From: a bacterium
Lineage (GTDB): Bacteria > ARS69
Length of the DNA: 64,000 nucleotides
Direction of reading: 5' to 3'
Assembly: GCA_025774805.1 (NCBI GenBank)
Contig: JALGZR010000023.1
Span: 35,154-99,153, forward strand
Below are positions 8,989-17,690 of this stretch, in pieces. The stretch's first letter is position 1; the number at the start of each line of letters is the position of its first letter. The notes under the pieces are model-generated. The model made no database searches. It was not told the origin of the DNA and saw only the letters and a program-made list of their open reading frames with translations. A program made the position numbers and the translations under genes.

Positions 8989-11193
8989 ATGACCGCCCGG
9001 AAGACCCCTCACGTCAAACTCAGCTCGCCGGAGATCTACTTCAATCGCGAGCTCAGTTGGTTGAGCTTCGCCCGTCGGGTGCTGGCTCAGGCCGAACGCG
9101 GAGACCTCCCGCTCCTGGAGCGCGTCAAGTTCGTCGGTATCGTCGGTATGCTCCACGACGAGTTCTTCATGAAGCGGATGAGCGGCCTGAAACGGCAGGT
9201 GGAACAGGGCTCGAAGAAGCCCTCTCTCGACGGCCGACTTCCCAAGGGCGAGTTCGCCGCCTGCCGGAAAGAGATGATCGCCCAGGTGCGGACACTTTCC
9301 GGGATTGTCAGCCGGGAGATCCGCCCCGCGCTCGCCCGAGAGAATCTGCCGGTTCTGGACCACGATGAGCTGGAGGGAAAGCAGAGGAAGAAGCTCCGGA
9401 AATACTTTCGCGAGACGGTTATGCCCGGCCTGACTCCGCTGGCCGTCGATTCGGAACACCCGTTCCCGTTCGTGGGCAATCTCTCACTGAGTCTCGCTGT
9501 CGTGTTCCGCAAGCGGCCACGCCGGCTCAAGCGCATTGTCCTGATGGAAGTGCCGTCGAACCAGCCTCGATGGATCCCGGTGCCGGACGGCGTCGGATTT
9601 ACCCCCCTGGAGCAAGTAATCGCGGCCAACTTGGATCTGCTCTACCGGGCGCCGGCACCGGAGGGCGTTCACCTCTTCCGGGTGACCCGCGGGGCGGAGG
9701 GAGACGCGTCCGACGTCCACGATCTTCCGCTGGAGGAGCCGGGGAGCATCGTCCAGCAGGTGAGCAGCGAGCTCAAGGCGAGGCGCTTTGCCGGAGTGGT
9801 GCGTCTCCAGATCGATGCCTCGATGCCCAAGTCGCTGAGGCGGTGGCTCCAGAAACAGCTCCGGGTGAACGCCAGCGACATCTACGTGTCGGAGCCTTTC
9901 CAGGGCATTCGGGACCTGGCCCAGATTCCCGCCGCTGACCGGGACGACCTTCGGCTGGCGCCCCATGTTCCCGTGGTCCACCCGCGATTGAGGGAGCTCG
10001 ATGCGGAGAGTCCGGAAGCCTTCTTTCGGGAGATTTCGCGAGGAGACATCCTCCTCCATCACCCCTACCACTGCTTCGACACGTCGGTTCTGAGGTTCAT
10101 CGAATCCGCCGCGCGGGATCCGGCGGTCACCGCCATCAAGCTGACGATTTACCGGACGAGCCCGGGCGTGGATTCCCCCATCCTCGGGGCGCTGATCGAC
10201 GCAGCGCGCCGGGGCAAGCAGGTTGCCGTACTGGTCGAGATCACGGCCCGGTTCGACGAGGCGCCCAACATCGCCTGGGGTCGGATGCTCGAGAACGAGG
10301 GAGTTCACGTGGCCTACGGAGTCGAGAGCCTCAAGACCCACGTCAAGCTCGCCCTGGTGGTGCGCAAGGAAGGGGAAGGCGTGCGCCAGTACGCGCACTT
10401 GGGAACCGGGAACTATCATCCGGGCACGGCGCGGGTGTATGAGGATCTCGGTATGCTGACGAGCGAACCGAGCGTCTGCGCCGAAGTGGGAATGGTCTTC
10501 AATGCTCTGACCGGCGCGGTTCCCTATGAAGGTGCCGGCAAGCTCATCGTGGCGCCCATGTCGATGCGGCGACACTTCACCCGGTTGATCCGCCGCGAGG
10601 CGGCTCACGGGAAGAGGGGCCGTCCCTGCGGCATCGACGCCAAGATGAACCAGCTCCAGGACTCCCAGATCATCCGTGAGCTCTACCGGGCGGGGAGAGC
10701 CGGCGTCCCGATCTCTCTGAACATCCGTGGTCTCTGTTGCCTTCGGCCCGGCGTGCCCGGACTGTCGGAGAACATCCGGGTATTCAGCGTCGTGGGGCGG
10801 TTCCTCGAGCACAGCCGCGTCTTCCGATTCGTCAACGGGGGGGAACCGGAGTACTTCATCGGCTCGGCGGACTGGATGAAGAGAAACCTCAGCCGCCGGG
10901 TCGAGACGGTCCTCCGTGTCCTCAGCGAGGAGTTGAAGCGAGAGCTCGACGCCTTCTTCGAAGTCTATGAACGCGACAACTCGAGCGCCTGGGACTGCGG
11001 CCCCGACGGGATCTACACATGCCGTTCTCCCGGAAGTGGCGAGGAGCCGCGAGCCGCGCAACAGAACTTCATAGACCGTCTGCGCGAGTCCGCGGCGCGA
11101 GAGGGGCTTCTCGAATCGATGCCGTTCGACGTCGGTGAGGTTCCGCCATCTTCTACGGAACGAAGTGAAATACCGGCCCCGAAGGACCCCTGA
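8989..11193 (+). CDS. ppk1: Polyphosphate kinase 1
   Basis: A 734-residue PPK1, which reversibly polymerises the gamma-phosphate of ATP into inorganic polyphosphate. The N-terminal domain opens with YFNRELSWLSFARRVLAQAE, diagnostic of the family. The two catalytic-domain histidines are present: His451 in KTHVKLAL (the autophosphorylated His) and His608 in FLEHSRVFRF. The YAHLGTGNYHPGTARVYED motif lies between them, and the C-terminal SADWMKRNL motif is intact. Length is close to the usual ~690-730. It is preceded by the CHAD and ParA-like genes, making a compact polyphosphate synthesis/organisation locus; a TATAAT box lies in the 145-nt gap upstream. Confidence 0.96.
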   Translation: MTARKTPHVKLSSPEIYFNRELSWLSFARRVLAQAERGDLPLLERVKFVGIVGMLHDEFFMKRMSGLKRQVEQGSKKPSLDGRLPKGEFAACRKEMIAQVRTLSGIVSREIRPALARENLPVLDHDELEGKQRKKLRKYFRETVMPGLTPLAVDSEHPFPFVGNLSLSLAVVFRKRPRRLKRIVLMEVPSNQPRWIPVPDGVGFTPLEQVIAANLDLLYRAPAPEGVHLFRVTRGAEGDASDVHDLPLEEPGSIVQQVSSELKARRFAGVVRLQIDASMPKSLRRWLQKQLRVNASDIYVSEPFQGIRDLAQIPAADRDDLRLAPHVPVVHPRLRELDAESPEAFFREISRGDILLHHPYHCFDTSVLRFIESAARDPAVTAIKLTIYRTSPGVDSPILGALIDAARRGKQVAVLVEITARFDEAPNIAWGRMLENEGVHVAYGVESLKTHVKLALVVRKEGEGVRQYAHLGTGNYHPGTARVYEDLGMLTSEPSVCAEVGMVFNALTGAVPYEGAGKLIVAPMSMRRHFTRLIRREAAHGKRGRPCGIDAKMNQLQDSQIIRELYRAGRAGVPISLNIRGLCCLRPGVPGLSENIRVFSVVGRFLEHSRVFRFVNGGEPEYFIGSADWMKRNLSRRVETVLRVLSEELKRELDAFFEVYERDNSSAWDCGPDGIYTCRSPGSGEEPRAAQQNFIDRLRESAAREGLLESMPFDVGEVPPSSTERSEIPAPKDP

Positions 11194-11515
11194 ATCCGGT
11201 TGCGGTGGGAATTGTCACATTCGCCCTGCGAAGCGGCGGAGGCGGCCCACGAGCCGCGACCGATCGCCGCCGACACCCTGACCGATCGGTCGGTCGCGCT
11301 GCAAGTCGATGCCCCGACCGAAGGGCGGGTGCGGAAGTCCATCGAAGCCGAGCTGCGCGGGAGGGGTGGGGAGTGGCCCGTGCCGTCCCGGGGTGTTAAC
11401 TTCCCACAATGACCACGACCGGGGAAACCACGTCGGCGTCGGGAACGGCGCTCGCCGGGCACCGGTGCGGTTTCCCGTCTTCTTCGGATCCTCACCGTTT
11501 TCGTTGGAGGGTTGC
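11194..11515. other. Intergenic leader of the TonB operon, with a hairpin
   Basis: 322 nt without a convincing gene. It contains a 10-bp perfect inverted repeat (CGACCGATCG 11257-11266, CGATCGGTCG 11283-11292, 16-nt loop). This could be a ppk1 3' hairpin or an operator for the TonB operon; no T-tract follows. Confidence 0.4.
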
Positions 11516-12313
11516 ATGACGAGGCACCCGCGGATCGCTCGGGGGCCAGGGCTGGGGGCGGCGATCGCCTTCGCGATGGGCGCGGCGATCTCCCCGGCAG
11601 GAGACCTCGATGCGGTCCTGAGCTCCGGCACGGAGAAGATCGAGCTGGCCCAGGCATCCCAGGCGCGGATCGACGAGATGGTCGAGGAGACCCGGGGACT
11701 GGAGAGCGAGTACACCCGGCTCATGAAAGAGATCGACGGGCTCGAGGTCTACAACGACTACATGGAGCGGCAGATCGCGGACCAGATCGCGGAGCTCGCG
11801 GAGCTCCGGCGTTCCATCGACGAGGTCAGCAACGTCGAGCGTCAGATCACGCCTCTGATGCTCCGCATGCTCGAGGGGCTGGAGCGCTTCGTCGAGCTGG
11901 ACGTCCCGTTCTTGAAGGAGGAGCGGCTCCGACGCGTCGCGAATCTGGAGGCCCTGATGGAGAAGGCGGACGTCTCCGCGGCCGAGAAGTTCCGCCGTCT
12001 GTTGGAGGCCTTCCAGATCGAGGTCGATTTCGGACGGACGATCGAGGCTTACAAGGACACGGTGCCCCTCGCGGGCGCGACCCTCGAGGTCAACGTCCTT
12101 CGTGTCGGGCGGGTGGGGTTGTACTTCCAGACGAACGACGCGAGCGCGACGGGCTCGTGGGATGGGGAGGCCGGAGAGTGGGTGCTTCTGACCGACGGCC
12201 GGTCCCGCAATCAGGTTCGTCAGGGACTGCGGATCGCACGGAAGCAGGTGGCGCCCGACCTCCTGCTGCTGCCGGTCCGCGCCCCGGAGCCGGCGGGGAA
12301 GGAATCCTCGTGA
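11516..12313 (+). CDS. DUF3450 periplasmic coiled-coil protein of TonB operon
   Basis: A 265-residue exported protein, first gene of a six-gene TonB operon. After a signal peptide (GAAIAFAMGAAISPAG) there is a long coiled coil (residues ~35-115, heptads around ARIDEMVEETRGLESEYTRL). A C-terminal globular part follows with RVGRVGLYFQTNDASATGSWD and the closing ARKQVAPDLLLLPV. This architecture and the fixed position ahead of a large ExbB match DUF3450, found in the TonB2-type clusters of Vibrio and Shewanella. Its biochemical role is unknown; it probably assists the TtpC/ExbB complex in the periplasm. ATG 11516 was chosen for GGAGG at 11506-11510; upstream in-frame ATGs have none. Confidence 0.85.
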   Translation: MTRHPRIARGPGLGAAIAFAMGAAISPAGDLDAVLSSGTEKIELAQASQARIDEMVEETRGLESEYTRLMKEIDGLEVYNDYMERQIADQIAELAELRRSIDEVSNVERQITPLMLRMLEGLERFVELDVPFLKEERLRRVANLEALMEKADVSAAEKFRRLLEAFQIEVDFGRTIEAYKDTVPLAGATLEVNVLRVGRVGLYFQTNDASATGSWDGEAGEWVLLTDGRSRNQVRQGLRIARKQVAPDLLLLPVRAPEPAGKESS

Positions 12314-13680
12314 GCGCCCGCACTCCGCGGCGGCTGGTCGCCGTCCTCGCCGCCGGCTGGCTGATCCCGGGCCCGACCGCGGGGCAAGAGGCCAAGACTC
12401 TCGACGAGCTGTTGCGGATGGTCGAGCAGGGCCGGGTCCGGGAAGAACAGGAGCACCGTGAGCGCGAATCGAGATTTCGCGAGGAGCGCGATCAGCAGGA
12501 ACGACTCCTGATCGAGGCGCGGGAGGCCCGAGCTGCCCAGGAGCGCCTCAGCGAGCGGCACGAGAACACGTACGACGAGAACGAGCTGAGGATCGTCGAT
12601 GTCACCGAGCAGCTGACCCGTCGCCTGGGCTCGCTGCGCGAGCTCTTCGGCGTCTTGCAGCAGGTGGCGGGGGACACCCAGGGCATCCTGGAGAGCTCGG
12701 TCACCACCGCGCAGTTCCCGGGACGAGGGGAGTTCCTGATCGAGCTGACCCGAAAGACGAGCTCGGCTTCCACGCTGCCCTCCATCGAGGAGATCGAGCG
12801 TCTCTGGTTCCTGGTGCAGCAGGAGATGACCGAGACCGGAAAGGTCGTTCGGTTCCGCGCGACCGTGATCACGGTGGACGGCCGTGAGGTGGAGCAGGAG
12901 GTCGCGCGCGTCGGAGGCTTCAACATCGTCTCCTCGGGGAAGTACCTGCAGTACACGCCGGAGACCGGGAATCTCTCCGAGCTCGGCCGGCAGCCCAAGC
13001 CCCGCTTCACCGGAACGACGCGTGAACTGCTGGAAGCGCGGGAAGGAACAGTGACCGTCGGGATCGATCCGACGCGGGGACAGATTCTCGCGGCGTACCT
13101 GGAGAGGCCCGGCCTCCGCGAGCGTGTCGACCAGGGTGGGGTCGTCGGGTACATCATCATCGCTCTCGGCGTGTTGGGTCTCCTGATCGCCCTGGAGCGA
13201 CTGGTCATGCTCGGGCGCGCGAGCGCGAAGGTCAGCGCGCAGCTCAGGACCGACGAGCCGCGGGAGGACAACCCGCTGGGTCGCGTCCTCCAGGTGGCAC
13301 GGGAACACGACAAGGCCGACGTGGAGACCCTGGAGCTGAAGCTCGGGGAGGCGGTTTTCCGGGAGACCCCGAAGCTGACCCGCGCGCTCCTGTTCCTCAA
13401 GATCATCAGCGTCGTCGCGCCGTTGCTCGGTCTCCTGGGCACCGTGACCGGGATGATCGTGACGTTTCAGGCGATCACGCTGTTCGGAACCGGCGATCCG
13501 AAGCTGATGGCGGGTGGGATCTCCCAGGCTCTCGTGACGACGGTTCTCGGTCTCACGGTGGCGATCCCGATGGTGCTGCTGCACACGCTGGTGAGCGGAC
13601 GCAGCCGGCGCATACTGCACGTACTGCAGGAGCAGAGCGCCGGGATCGTAGCCGAACGCTCGGAACAGGCGATGACCTGA
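12310..13680 (+). CDS. Large MotA/TolQ/ExbB protein (TtpC-like)
   Basis: A 456-residue inner-membrane proton-channel protein. After a signal peptide ending near TAGQEA, residues ~25-100 form a charged periplasmic coiled coil and ~100-270 a periplasmic domain. The ExbB core occupies ~280-450: a first helix GGVVGYIIIALGVLGLLIAL, then the conserved LLFLKIISVVAPLLGLLGTV and the third helix with ISQALVTTVLGLTVAIP. The long N-terminal extension is the hallmark of TtpC in TonB2 systems, where it is essential alongside ExbB2/ExbD2/TonB2. The GTG start overlaps the DUF3450 stop by 4 nt (GTGA). Confidence 0.9.
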   Translation: MSARTPRRLVAVLAAGWLIPGPTAGQEAKTLDELLRMVEQGRVREEQEHRERESRFREERDQQERLLIEAREARAAQERLSERHENTYDENELRIVDVTEQLTRRLGSLRELFGVLQQVAGDTQGILESSVTTAQFPGRGEFLIELTRKTSSASTLPSIEEIERLWFLVQQEMTETGKVVRFRATVITVDGREVEQEVARVGGFNIVSSGKYLQYTPETGNLSELGRQPKPRFTGTTRELLEAREGTVTVGIDPTRGQILAAYLERPGLRERVDQGGVVGYIIIALGVLGLLIALERLVMLGRASAKVSAQLRTDEPREDNPLGRVLQVAREHDKADVETLELKLGEAVFRETPKLTRALLFLKIISVVAPLLGLLGTVTGMIVTFQAITLFGTGDPKLMAGGISQALVTTVLGLTVAIPMVLLHTLVSGRSRRILHVLQEQSAGIVAERSEQAMT

Positions 13681-13687
13681 GGGCGCC

Positions 13688-14215
13688 ATGCAGATTCTCT
13701 TCGACGGTTACGTCGCCATCCGAGACTTCATGGAGCTGGGCGGCCCCGTGCTGAACGTCATTGCGGGAACGATCCTCTTGATGTGGATCCTCATCATCGA
13801 GAGGATCCTCTACTTCCGTACCGAGCACGGGACGAGAATGTCCGGGACGCTGGACGCCTGGGAGGCTCGGACGGAGCGTCGCTCCTGGCACGCTCATCAA
13901 ATCCGGGAAGCGCTTATCTCCCGCGTCAAAGTGGCGGCGACCGGACCGATTCCCCTCATCAGGTCTCTGGTCGCGCTCTGCCCCCTGTTGGGTCTCCTGG
14001 GCACGGTGACCGGAATGATCGAAGTCTTCGACGTGCTCGCCGTCTCGGGCGCGGCGAACGCCCGCTCCATGGCGGCCGGCGTCTCCCGCGCCACCGTTCC
14101 GACCATGGCCGGAATGGTCGGAGCGCTCTCCGGAGTCTTCGCCGCGACGCTGCTGGCGCGCGCGGTGAGTCGAGAGGTGGAGCGCCTGGACGAATCCCTC
14201 ACGATGGACCACTAG
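13688..14215 (+). CDS. exbB: ExbB2-type proton channel subunit
   Basis: A 175-residue MotA/TolQ/ExbB protein with three membrane helices: residues ~18-38 (GPVLNVIAGTILLMWILII), ~95-118 (SLVALCPLLGLLGTVTGMIE) and ~140-162 (TVPTMAGMVGALSGVFAATL). It is short, as in ExbB2 of TonB2 clusters. With ExbD it forms the proton-driven motor that energises TonB. It starts 7 nt after the TtpC-like gene and is followed 11 nt later by exbD, so the genes are co-transcribed. Confidence 0.92.
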   Translation: MQILFDGYVAIRDFMELGGPVLNVIAGTILLMWILIIERILYFRTEHGTRMSGTLDAWEARTERRSWHAHQIREALISRVKVAATGPIPLIRSLVALCPLLGLLGTVTGMIEVFDVLAVSGAANARSMAAGVSRATVPTMAGMVGALSGVFAATLLARAVSREVERLDESLTMDH

Positions 14216-14226
14216 AGGACGACGCC

Positions 14227-14643
14227 ATGAGAAACCGATTCACTGCCCAGCGCCAAGACGAAGACGAGCAGGAGATCAACATCACTCCGATGTTGGACGT
14301 CGTTTTCATCATGTTGATCTTCTTCGTCGTCACCGCCTCGTTCGTCAAGGAGGCGGGGATCGACGTGAACAAGCCGGAGGCCGTGACCGCGCAGGCGAAG
14401 GAGAAGGCGAACATCCTGATCGCGATCGATGCCGCCGGCGGAATCTGGATCGATCGGCGCAAGGTAGATCCCCGGGCCGTGCGCGCGAACATCGAGCGTC
14501 TCCACGCGGAGAACCCGCAGGGAACCATCGTGATCCAGGCGGACCGGGAGTCCAAGACAAAGGTCCTCGTGGACGTCATGGACTCGGCCCGCCTGGCGGG
14601 AGTCTACGACGTCGCCATCGCCGCGCAGCCGGAAGGCTCGTAG
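14227..14643 (+). CDS. exbD: ExbD/TolR biopolymer transport protein
   Basis: A 138-residue ExbD with one N-terminal membrane helix (residues ~22-42). The motif EINITPMLDVVFIMLIFFVV contains the conserved Asp that carries protons. The periplasmic domain (IAIDAAGGIWIDRRKV ... TIVIQADRESK) is standard. ATG 14227 has GAGGA 7-8 nt upstream. It works with the two ExbB-type proteins and TonB of this operon. Confidence 0.94.
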   Translation: MRNRFTAQRQDEDEQEINITPMLDVVFIMLIFFVVTASFVKEAGIDVNKPEAVTAQAKEKANILIAIDAAGGIWIDRRKVDPRAVRANIERLHAENPQGTIVIQADRESKTKVLVDVMDSARLAGVYDVAIAAQPEGS

Positions 14644-14647
14644 AGAG

Positions 14648-15253
14648 ATGATCGTGCGGCACGCGATCGCCGTCGTTCTTGGGACGCTCGTGACCCTCGG
14701 GGTCCTCTTCGTGATGCAGACGCTCATCGCGACCGCCCGGCAGGAGCTGGACGAGTCGGGAACGCGGCACTTCGTCGATTTCGTTCGAGTCGAGCGGGAG
14801 GAGACGGTGCAGCCCAAGGACCGCCGACCGGAGAAGCCGCCGAAGGCCGAGGCTCCGCCTCCCCAGACGATTCAGCCCCGGACGGATTCGGTGGAACCGA
14901 GGGGGAGCTCGATCCAAATCGCTCCCGTGGCGATGGAGACCGAGGTGTCGATCGGAGGCCTGGGGCTGGAGGCCGGGGACGGAGACTACCTGCCGATCGT
15001 GAAGATCGCTCCCGTGTATCCGTGGAAGGCGCAGGCGCAGGGCATCGAGGGTTATTGCGTCGTGGAGTACACCGTGTCGGCGAACGGCACGGTGAAGGAC
15101 GTCTTTGTCGTCGAAGCCGAGCCGGAAGGAGTGTTCGAGCGAACCTCCATCGATGCCGCGCTGAAGTTCAAGTACAAACCCCGCGTGGTGAACGGCGAGC
15201 CGATCGAGGTGAGGGGAGTGCGCAACCTGTTCCGATACACGCTCGAGGGATGA
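14648..15253 (+). CDS. tonB: TonB energy-transducing protein
   Basis: A 201-residue TonB. A single membrane anchor (residues ~5-27) is followed by a short Pro/Lys-rich linker (PEKPPKAEAPPP at ~60-72). The C-terminal TonB fold is complete: YPWKAQAQGIEGYCVVEYTV, VFVVEAEPEGVFERTSIDAA and LKFKYKPRVVNGEPIEV. The linker is short compared with E. coli TonB, as in TonB2. It transmits ExbB/ExbD motor energy to outer-membrane receptors. No TonB-dependent receptor gene lies nearby, so its clients are elsewhere. Confidence 0.94.
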   Translation: MIVRHAIAVVLGTLVTLGVLFVMQTLIATARQELDESGTRHFVDFVRVEREETVQPKDRRPEKPPKAEAPPPQTIQPRTDSVEPRGSSIQIAPVAMETEVSIGGLGLEAGDGDYLPIVKIAPVYPWKAQAQGIEGYCVVEYTVSANGTVKDVFVVEAEPEGVFERTSIDAALKFKYKPRVVNGEPIEVRGVRNLFRYTLEG

Positions 15254-16536
15254 TGGAACGCCGCGGCCGGAGTCGAAAGCCGTTGCCGTGGGTGCGCGGA
15301 CTCCTCCTGACCGCGCTCGTGGTCGCGACGGTCGAGACCGGGGGCAGAGCCGCGATCGCCCAGTCCGCCGTCATGCGGGAACCGGTTTACAGGGAGCTGA
15401 GCAAAGCGGAGACGGCGGCCGAGGCGGGGGACTTCGAGGAGGCGCTGAAGGTGCTCGGGCGCCTCGAGAAGATGAAGGACCTCAGCAGCTACGAGCGGGC
15501 TCAGCTCTACGCGGCCTACGGCTTTCTCCACTTCTCACGGGAGAGCTACCGGGAGAGCATCGACTCCTACAATCGGGTGCTCGAGCAGGAGCCGCTCCCC
15601 GAGCAGATCGAGACGAGCACCCTCTACACGCTGGCCCAGCTCCAGTTCCAGGTCGAGGACTACCTCGCGGCGATCGAGCACCTCGACGAGTGGTTGGGCC
15701 GGACCGAGCGCCCGGGACCGGAGGCCTACATCCTCAAGGGCCAGGCCTACTATCAGCTCGAGCGATACCGGGACGCTCTCGAGCCCGTGAAGACCGCGAT
15801 CTCGATCGCCGAGGCCACCGACCGCAAGGTCGCCGAGAACTGGTATCTGCTGCTGCGCGTCCTGCACTACGAGCTCGAGGAGTGGGAAGAGGTCCTGGAC
15901 ATCCTCGAGATTCTCGTGACCCGGTATCCCAAGAGGGAATACTACGTGCAGCTCGGCGCGATGTACGGGCGGACCGGGTCCGCGGAGAGGCAGCTCGCCG
16001 CCTACGAGATGGCCTACCTGCAGGGTTTCCTGGAGCGGAGTGATGAGATCGTCCTTTACGCGCAGCTTCTTCTGCAGGCGGGAGTTCCCCACCGCGCTGC
16101 GAGAGTGCTGGAGGAGGGCATCGCCGACGGCCGGGTCGAGAAGAGCGTCGCGAATCTGCGATTGCTCTCCCAGGCGTGGATGCTCGCGGGAGAGGACGAT
16201 CAGGCGATCACGCCGCTGACGGAGGCCGCGGGCCTTTCCGACGACGGGGAGCTGGACGCACGACTGGCCCAGGCCTATGGGAATACCCGGGAATGGGAGA
16301 AGTCGGCGGAGGCGGCGCAGAGAGCACTGCGCAAAGGGGTGGATCGGGAATACGCGGTGCGGATCACCCTGGGCATGGCGCTCTTCGAGCTCGAGCGACG
16401 TGAGGAGGCCAGGTCTGCGTTCCGGGAGGCCGCAAACGCTCCCGAGGGGCGGGCCACCGCCACGCAGTGGATCCGGTACATCGAGAGCGAACAGGCGAGG
16501 CTCGCCGAGCTAGAGCGCTCGGTGGTCACACCGTAG
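15250..16536 (+). CDS. TPR protein closing the TonB operon
   Basis: A 428-residue exported TPR protein. A signal sequence (LLLTALVVATVETGGRAAIA) ends near residue 36. Repeated ~34-residue helix pairs fill the rest; examples are AAEAGDFEEALKVLGRLEK, YAAYGFLHFSRESYRESID and LKGQAYYQLERYRDALEP. It overlaps tonB by 4 nt (ATGATG), giving two adjacent Met starts. A TPR protein is the regular last gene of TonB2/DUF3450 clusters; it probably scaffolds the periplasmic complex. No enzyme motif is visible. Confidence 0.88.
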   Translation: MMERRGRSRKPLPWVRGLLLTALVVATVETGGRAAIAQSAVMREPVYRELSKAETAAEAGDFEEALKVLGRLEKMKDLSSYERAQLYAAYGFLHFSRESYRESIDSYNRVLEQEPLPEQIETSTLYTLAQLQFQVEDYLAAIEHLDEWLGRTERPGPEAYILKGQAYYQLERYRDALEPVKTAISIAEATDRKVAENWYLLLRVLHYELEEWEEVLDILEILVTRYPKREYYVQLGAMYGRTGSAERQLAAYEMAYLQGFLERSDEIVLYAQLLLQAGVPHRAARVLEEGIADGRVEKSVANLRLLSQAWMLAGEDDQAITPLTEAAGLSDDGELDARLAQAYGNTREWEKSAEAAQRALRKGVDREYAVRITLGMALFELERREEARSAFREAANAPEGRATATQWIRYIESEQARLAELERSVVTP

Positions 16537-16652
16537 GGCGGTCGGAGCGCAGGAACGAGGCGACGTCTCCGCTCGGCAAGGCCACCCGTGATACGACTCA
16601 GCAGGAGTCCCGAAGCGCGCCCGCGGCCGGCGGCTGGCCGCGTCGCCCTACG
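16532..16652. repeat. Inverted GTAG-headed repeat pair between convergent operons
   Basis: CGTAGGGCG (16532-16540) and its exact complement CGCCCTACG (16644-16652) bracket about 100 nt, and the right arm holds a perfect 7-bp hairpin (CGCGGCC 16622-16628, GGCCGCG 16636-16642). The pair separates the plus-strand TonB operon from a minus-strand operon. GTAG followed by a palindrome is the form of RAYT-type REP elements; a bidirectional terminator is the alternative. Confidence 0.4.
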
Positions 16653-16655
16653 AGA

Positions 16656-17180
16656 TCAGCCGGCGGCCACGATGTCCGAGATGATCCTCAGGTGATGGCG
16701 GTTGTGTATCCGCGTGAACCGCAGCGCCCGGTCCCGCGTGAGGACTCCGAAGACGAAGTGCCGGAACCAGGCCTGCGGATCCAGAGTCCGAACCTCGGTG
16801 AGCACTCTCTCGGATTCGTCGAGAAGGTCTCGAAGCTCGTCCGGGGAGATCTCGGGATCGGGAAGAACGACGTCGGCGGATCTCGCGCGTCCGCGGGGGA
16901 TGCGCCCGATGAGCAGGAGAAACGATCCCATCGCCGAGGGCCGGGATCGCGGCGGTGGCGGCGTCGAGTTGATCAGCGCACGGGAGACCCCGATCGTCGA
17001 GAGGCAACAGTGGTGAACGTGCATGCCGACCGACCACTGCGACACGGCCGACACGCGAACGTCGGCGCTCTCGAGGGACGCCCGAAGCCCGGTCAGACCG
17101 AAGCCTCGGGAGACGCTGGGGAGCTGTTTCGGCATGACCTGGTCCGGTTTGCCTCGCTCGTCGGTTTCGAGCCGCCTCAC
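16656..17180 (-). CDS. DUF1569/DinB-like four-helix protein
   Basis: A 174-residue protein of the DinB/DUF1569 fold. The family pattern WSVGMHVHHCCLSTIGV (residues ~48-64) and the closing HFVFGVLTRDRALRFTRIHNRHHLRIISDI carry the spaced histidines expected of a metal-binding DinB-like bundle. Members include thiol transferases and many uncharacterised proteins, so the substrate is unknown. The GTG start overlaps the DUF1801 stop by 4 nt (GTGA); an internal ATG at residue 16 is the alternative. Confidence 0.72.
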   Translation of the reverse strand: MRRLETDERGKPDQVMPKQLPSVSRGFGLTGLRASLESADVRVSAVSQWSVGMHVHHCCLSTIGVSRALINSTPPPPRSRPSAMGSFLLLIGRIPRGRARSADVVLPDPEISPDELRDLLDESERVLTEVRTLDPQAWFRHFVFGVLTRDRALRFTRIHNRHHLRIISDIVAAG

Positions 17181-17641
17181 TTGCGCCGCCGGGAGACGCC
17201 CCCGCGGGCGTTTGCGTACAGCTCTATGAACTCGTCCACTCCGAGCGCCGCAATGGCCTCGCCGATGAGCGGAAGAGGCAGATCCTCGAGCTTCCGAAAC
17301 CGGACACAGGACTTCCCCACGTCGTATCTCTTTCCGGTCGCCCTGTAGTCAGACTCGAACTTCTTCCGCATCCTCTCCGACGAGTAGATGCCCGAGAGAT
17401 AGACCGCCATGTGGTTCTTCTGGGAGGCGAGGGCGGCGTACATCAGAGGCTGCCCGTTGTAGGTTTCGGGGTAGGTCCTCAGCGGGATCTGGTAGGTGAT
17501 CATCCCCCAGTTCATGGCCTCCTGGTATCCCTTCGGAAGGTTCTTTCGGATGACGGTGCGCACCGCCTTGATCGCCTTCCGGCGCTCCTCGGGAAGTCCG
17601 TCGATGTACTCCTTCACCGTGGCTGCTACGGATCTCAACAC
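17177..17641 (-). CDS. DUF1801 (YdhG-like) protein
   Basis: A 154-residue protein of the DUF1801/YdhG family, with KEYIDGLPEERRKAIKAVR at the start, then MNWGMITYQIP and the C-terminal YDVGKSCVRFRKLEDLPL. The family is small, soluble and of unknown function, distantly frataxin-like in fold. GTG 17641 was preferred because GGGAG lies just upstream; the longer frame adds low-quality sequence. It is coupled to the DinB-like gene by a 4-nt overlap. Confidence 0.8.
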   Translation of the reverse strand: MLRSVAATVKEYIDGLPEERRKAIKAVRTVIRKNLPKGYQEAMNWGMITYQIPLRTYPETYNGQPLMYAALASQKNHMAVYLSGIYSSERMRKKFESDYRATGKRYDVGKSCVRFRKLEDLPLPLIGEAIAALGVDEFIELYANARGGVSRRRK

Positions 17642-17690
17642 GACACTCCCTATTCCGCAAGTCCTTTCCGCGAGTCCGGTTCCGGAAACG

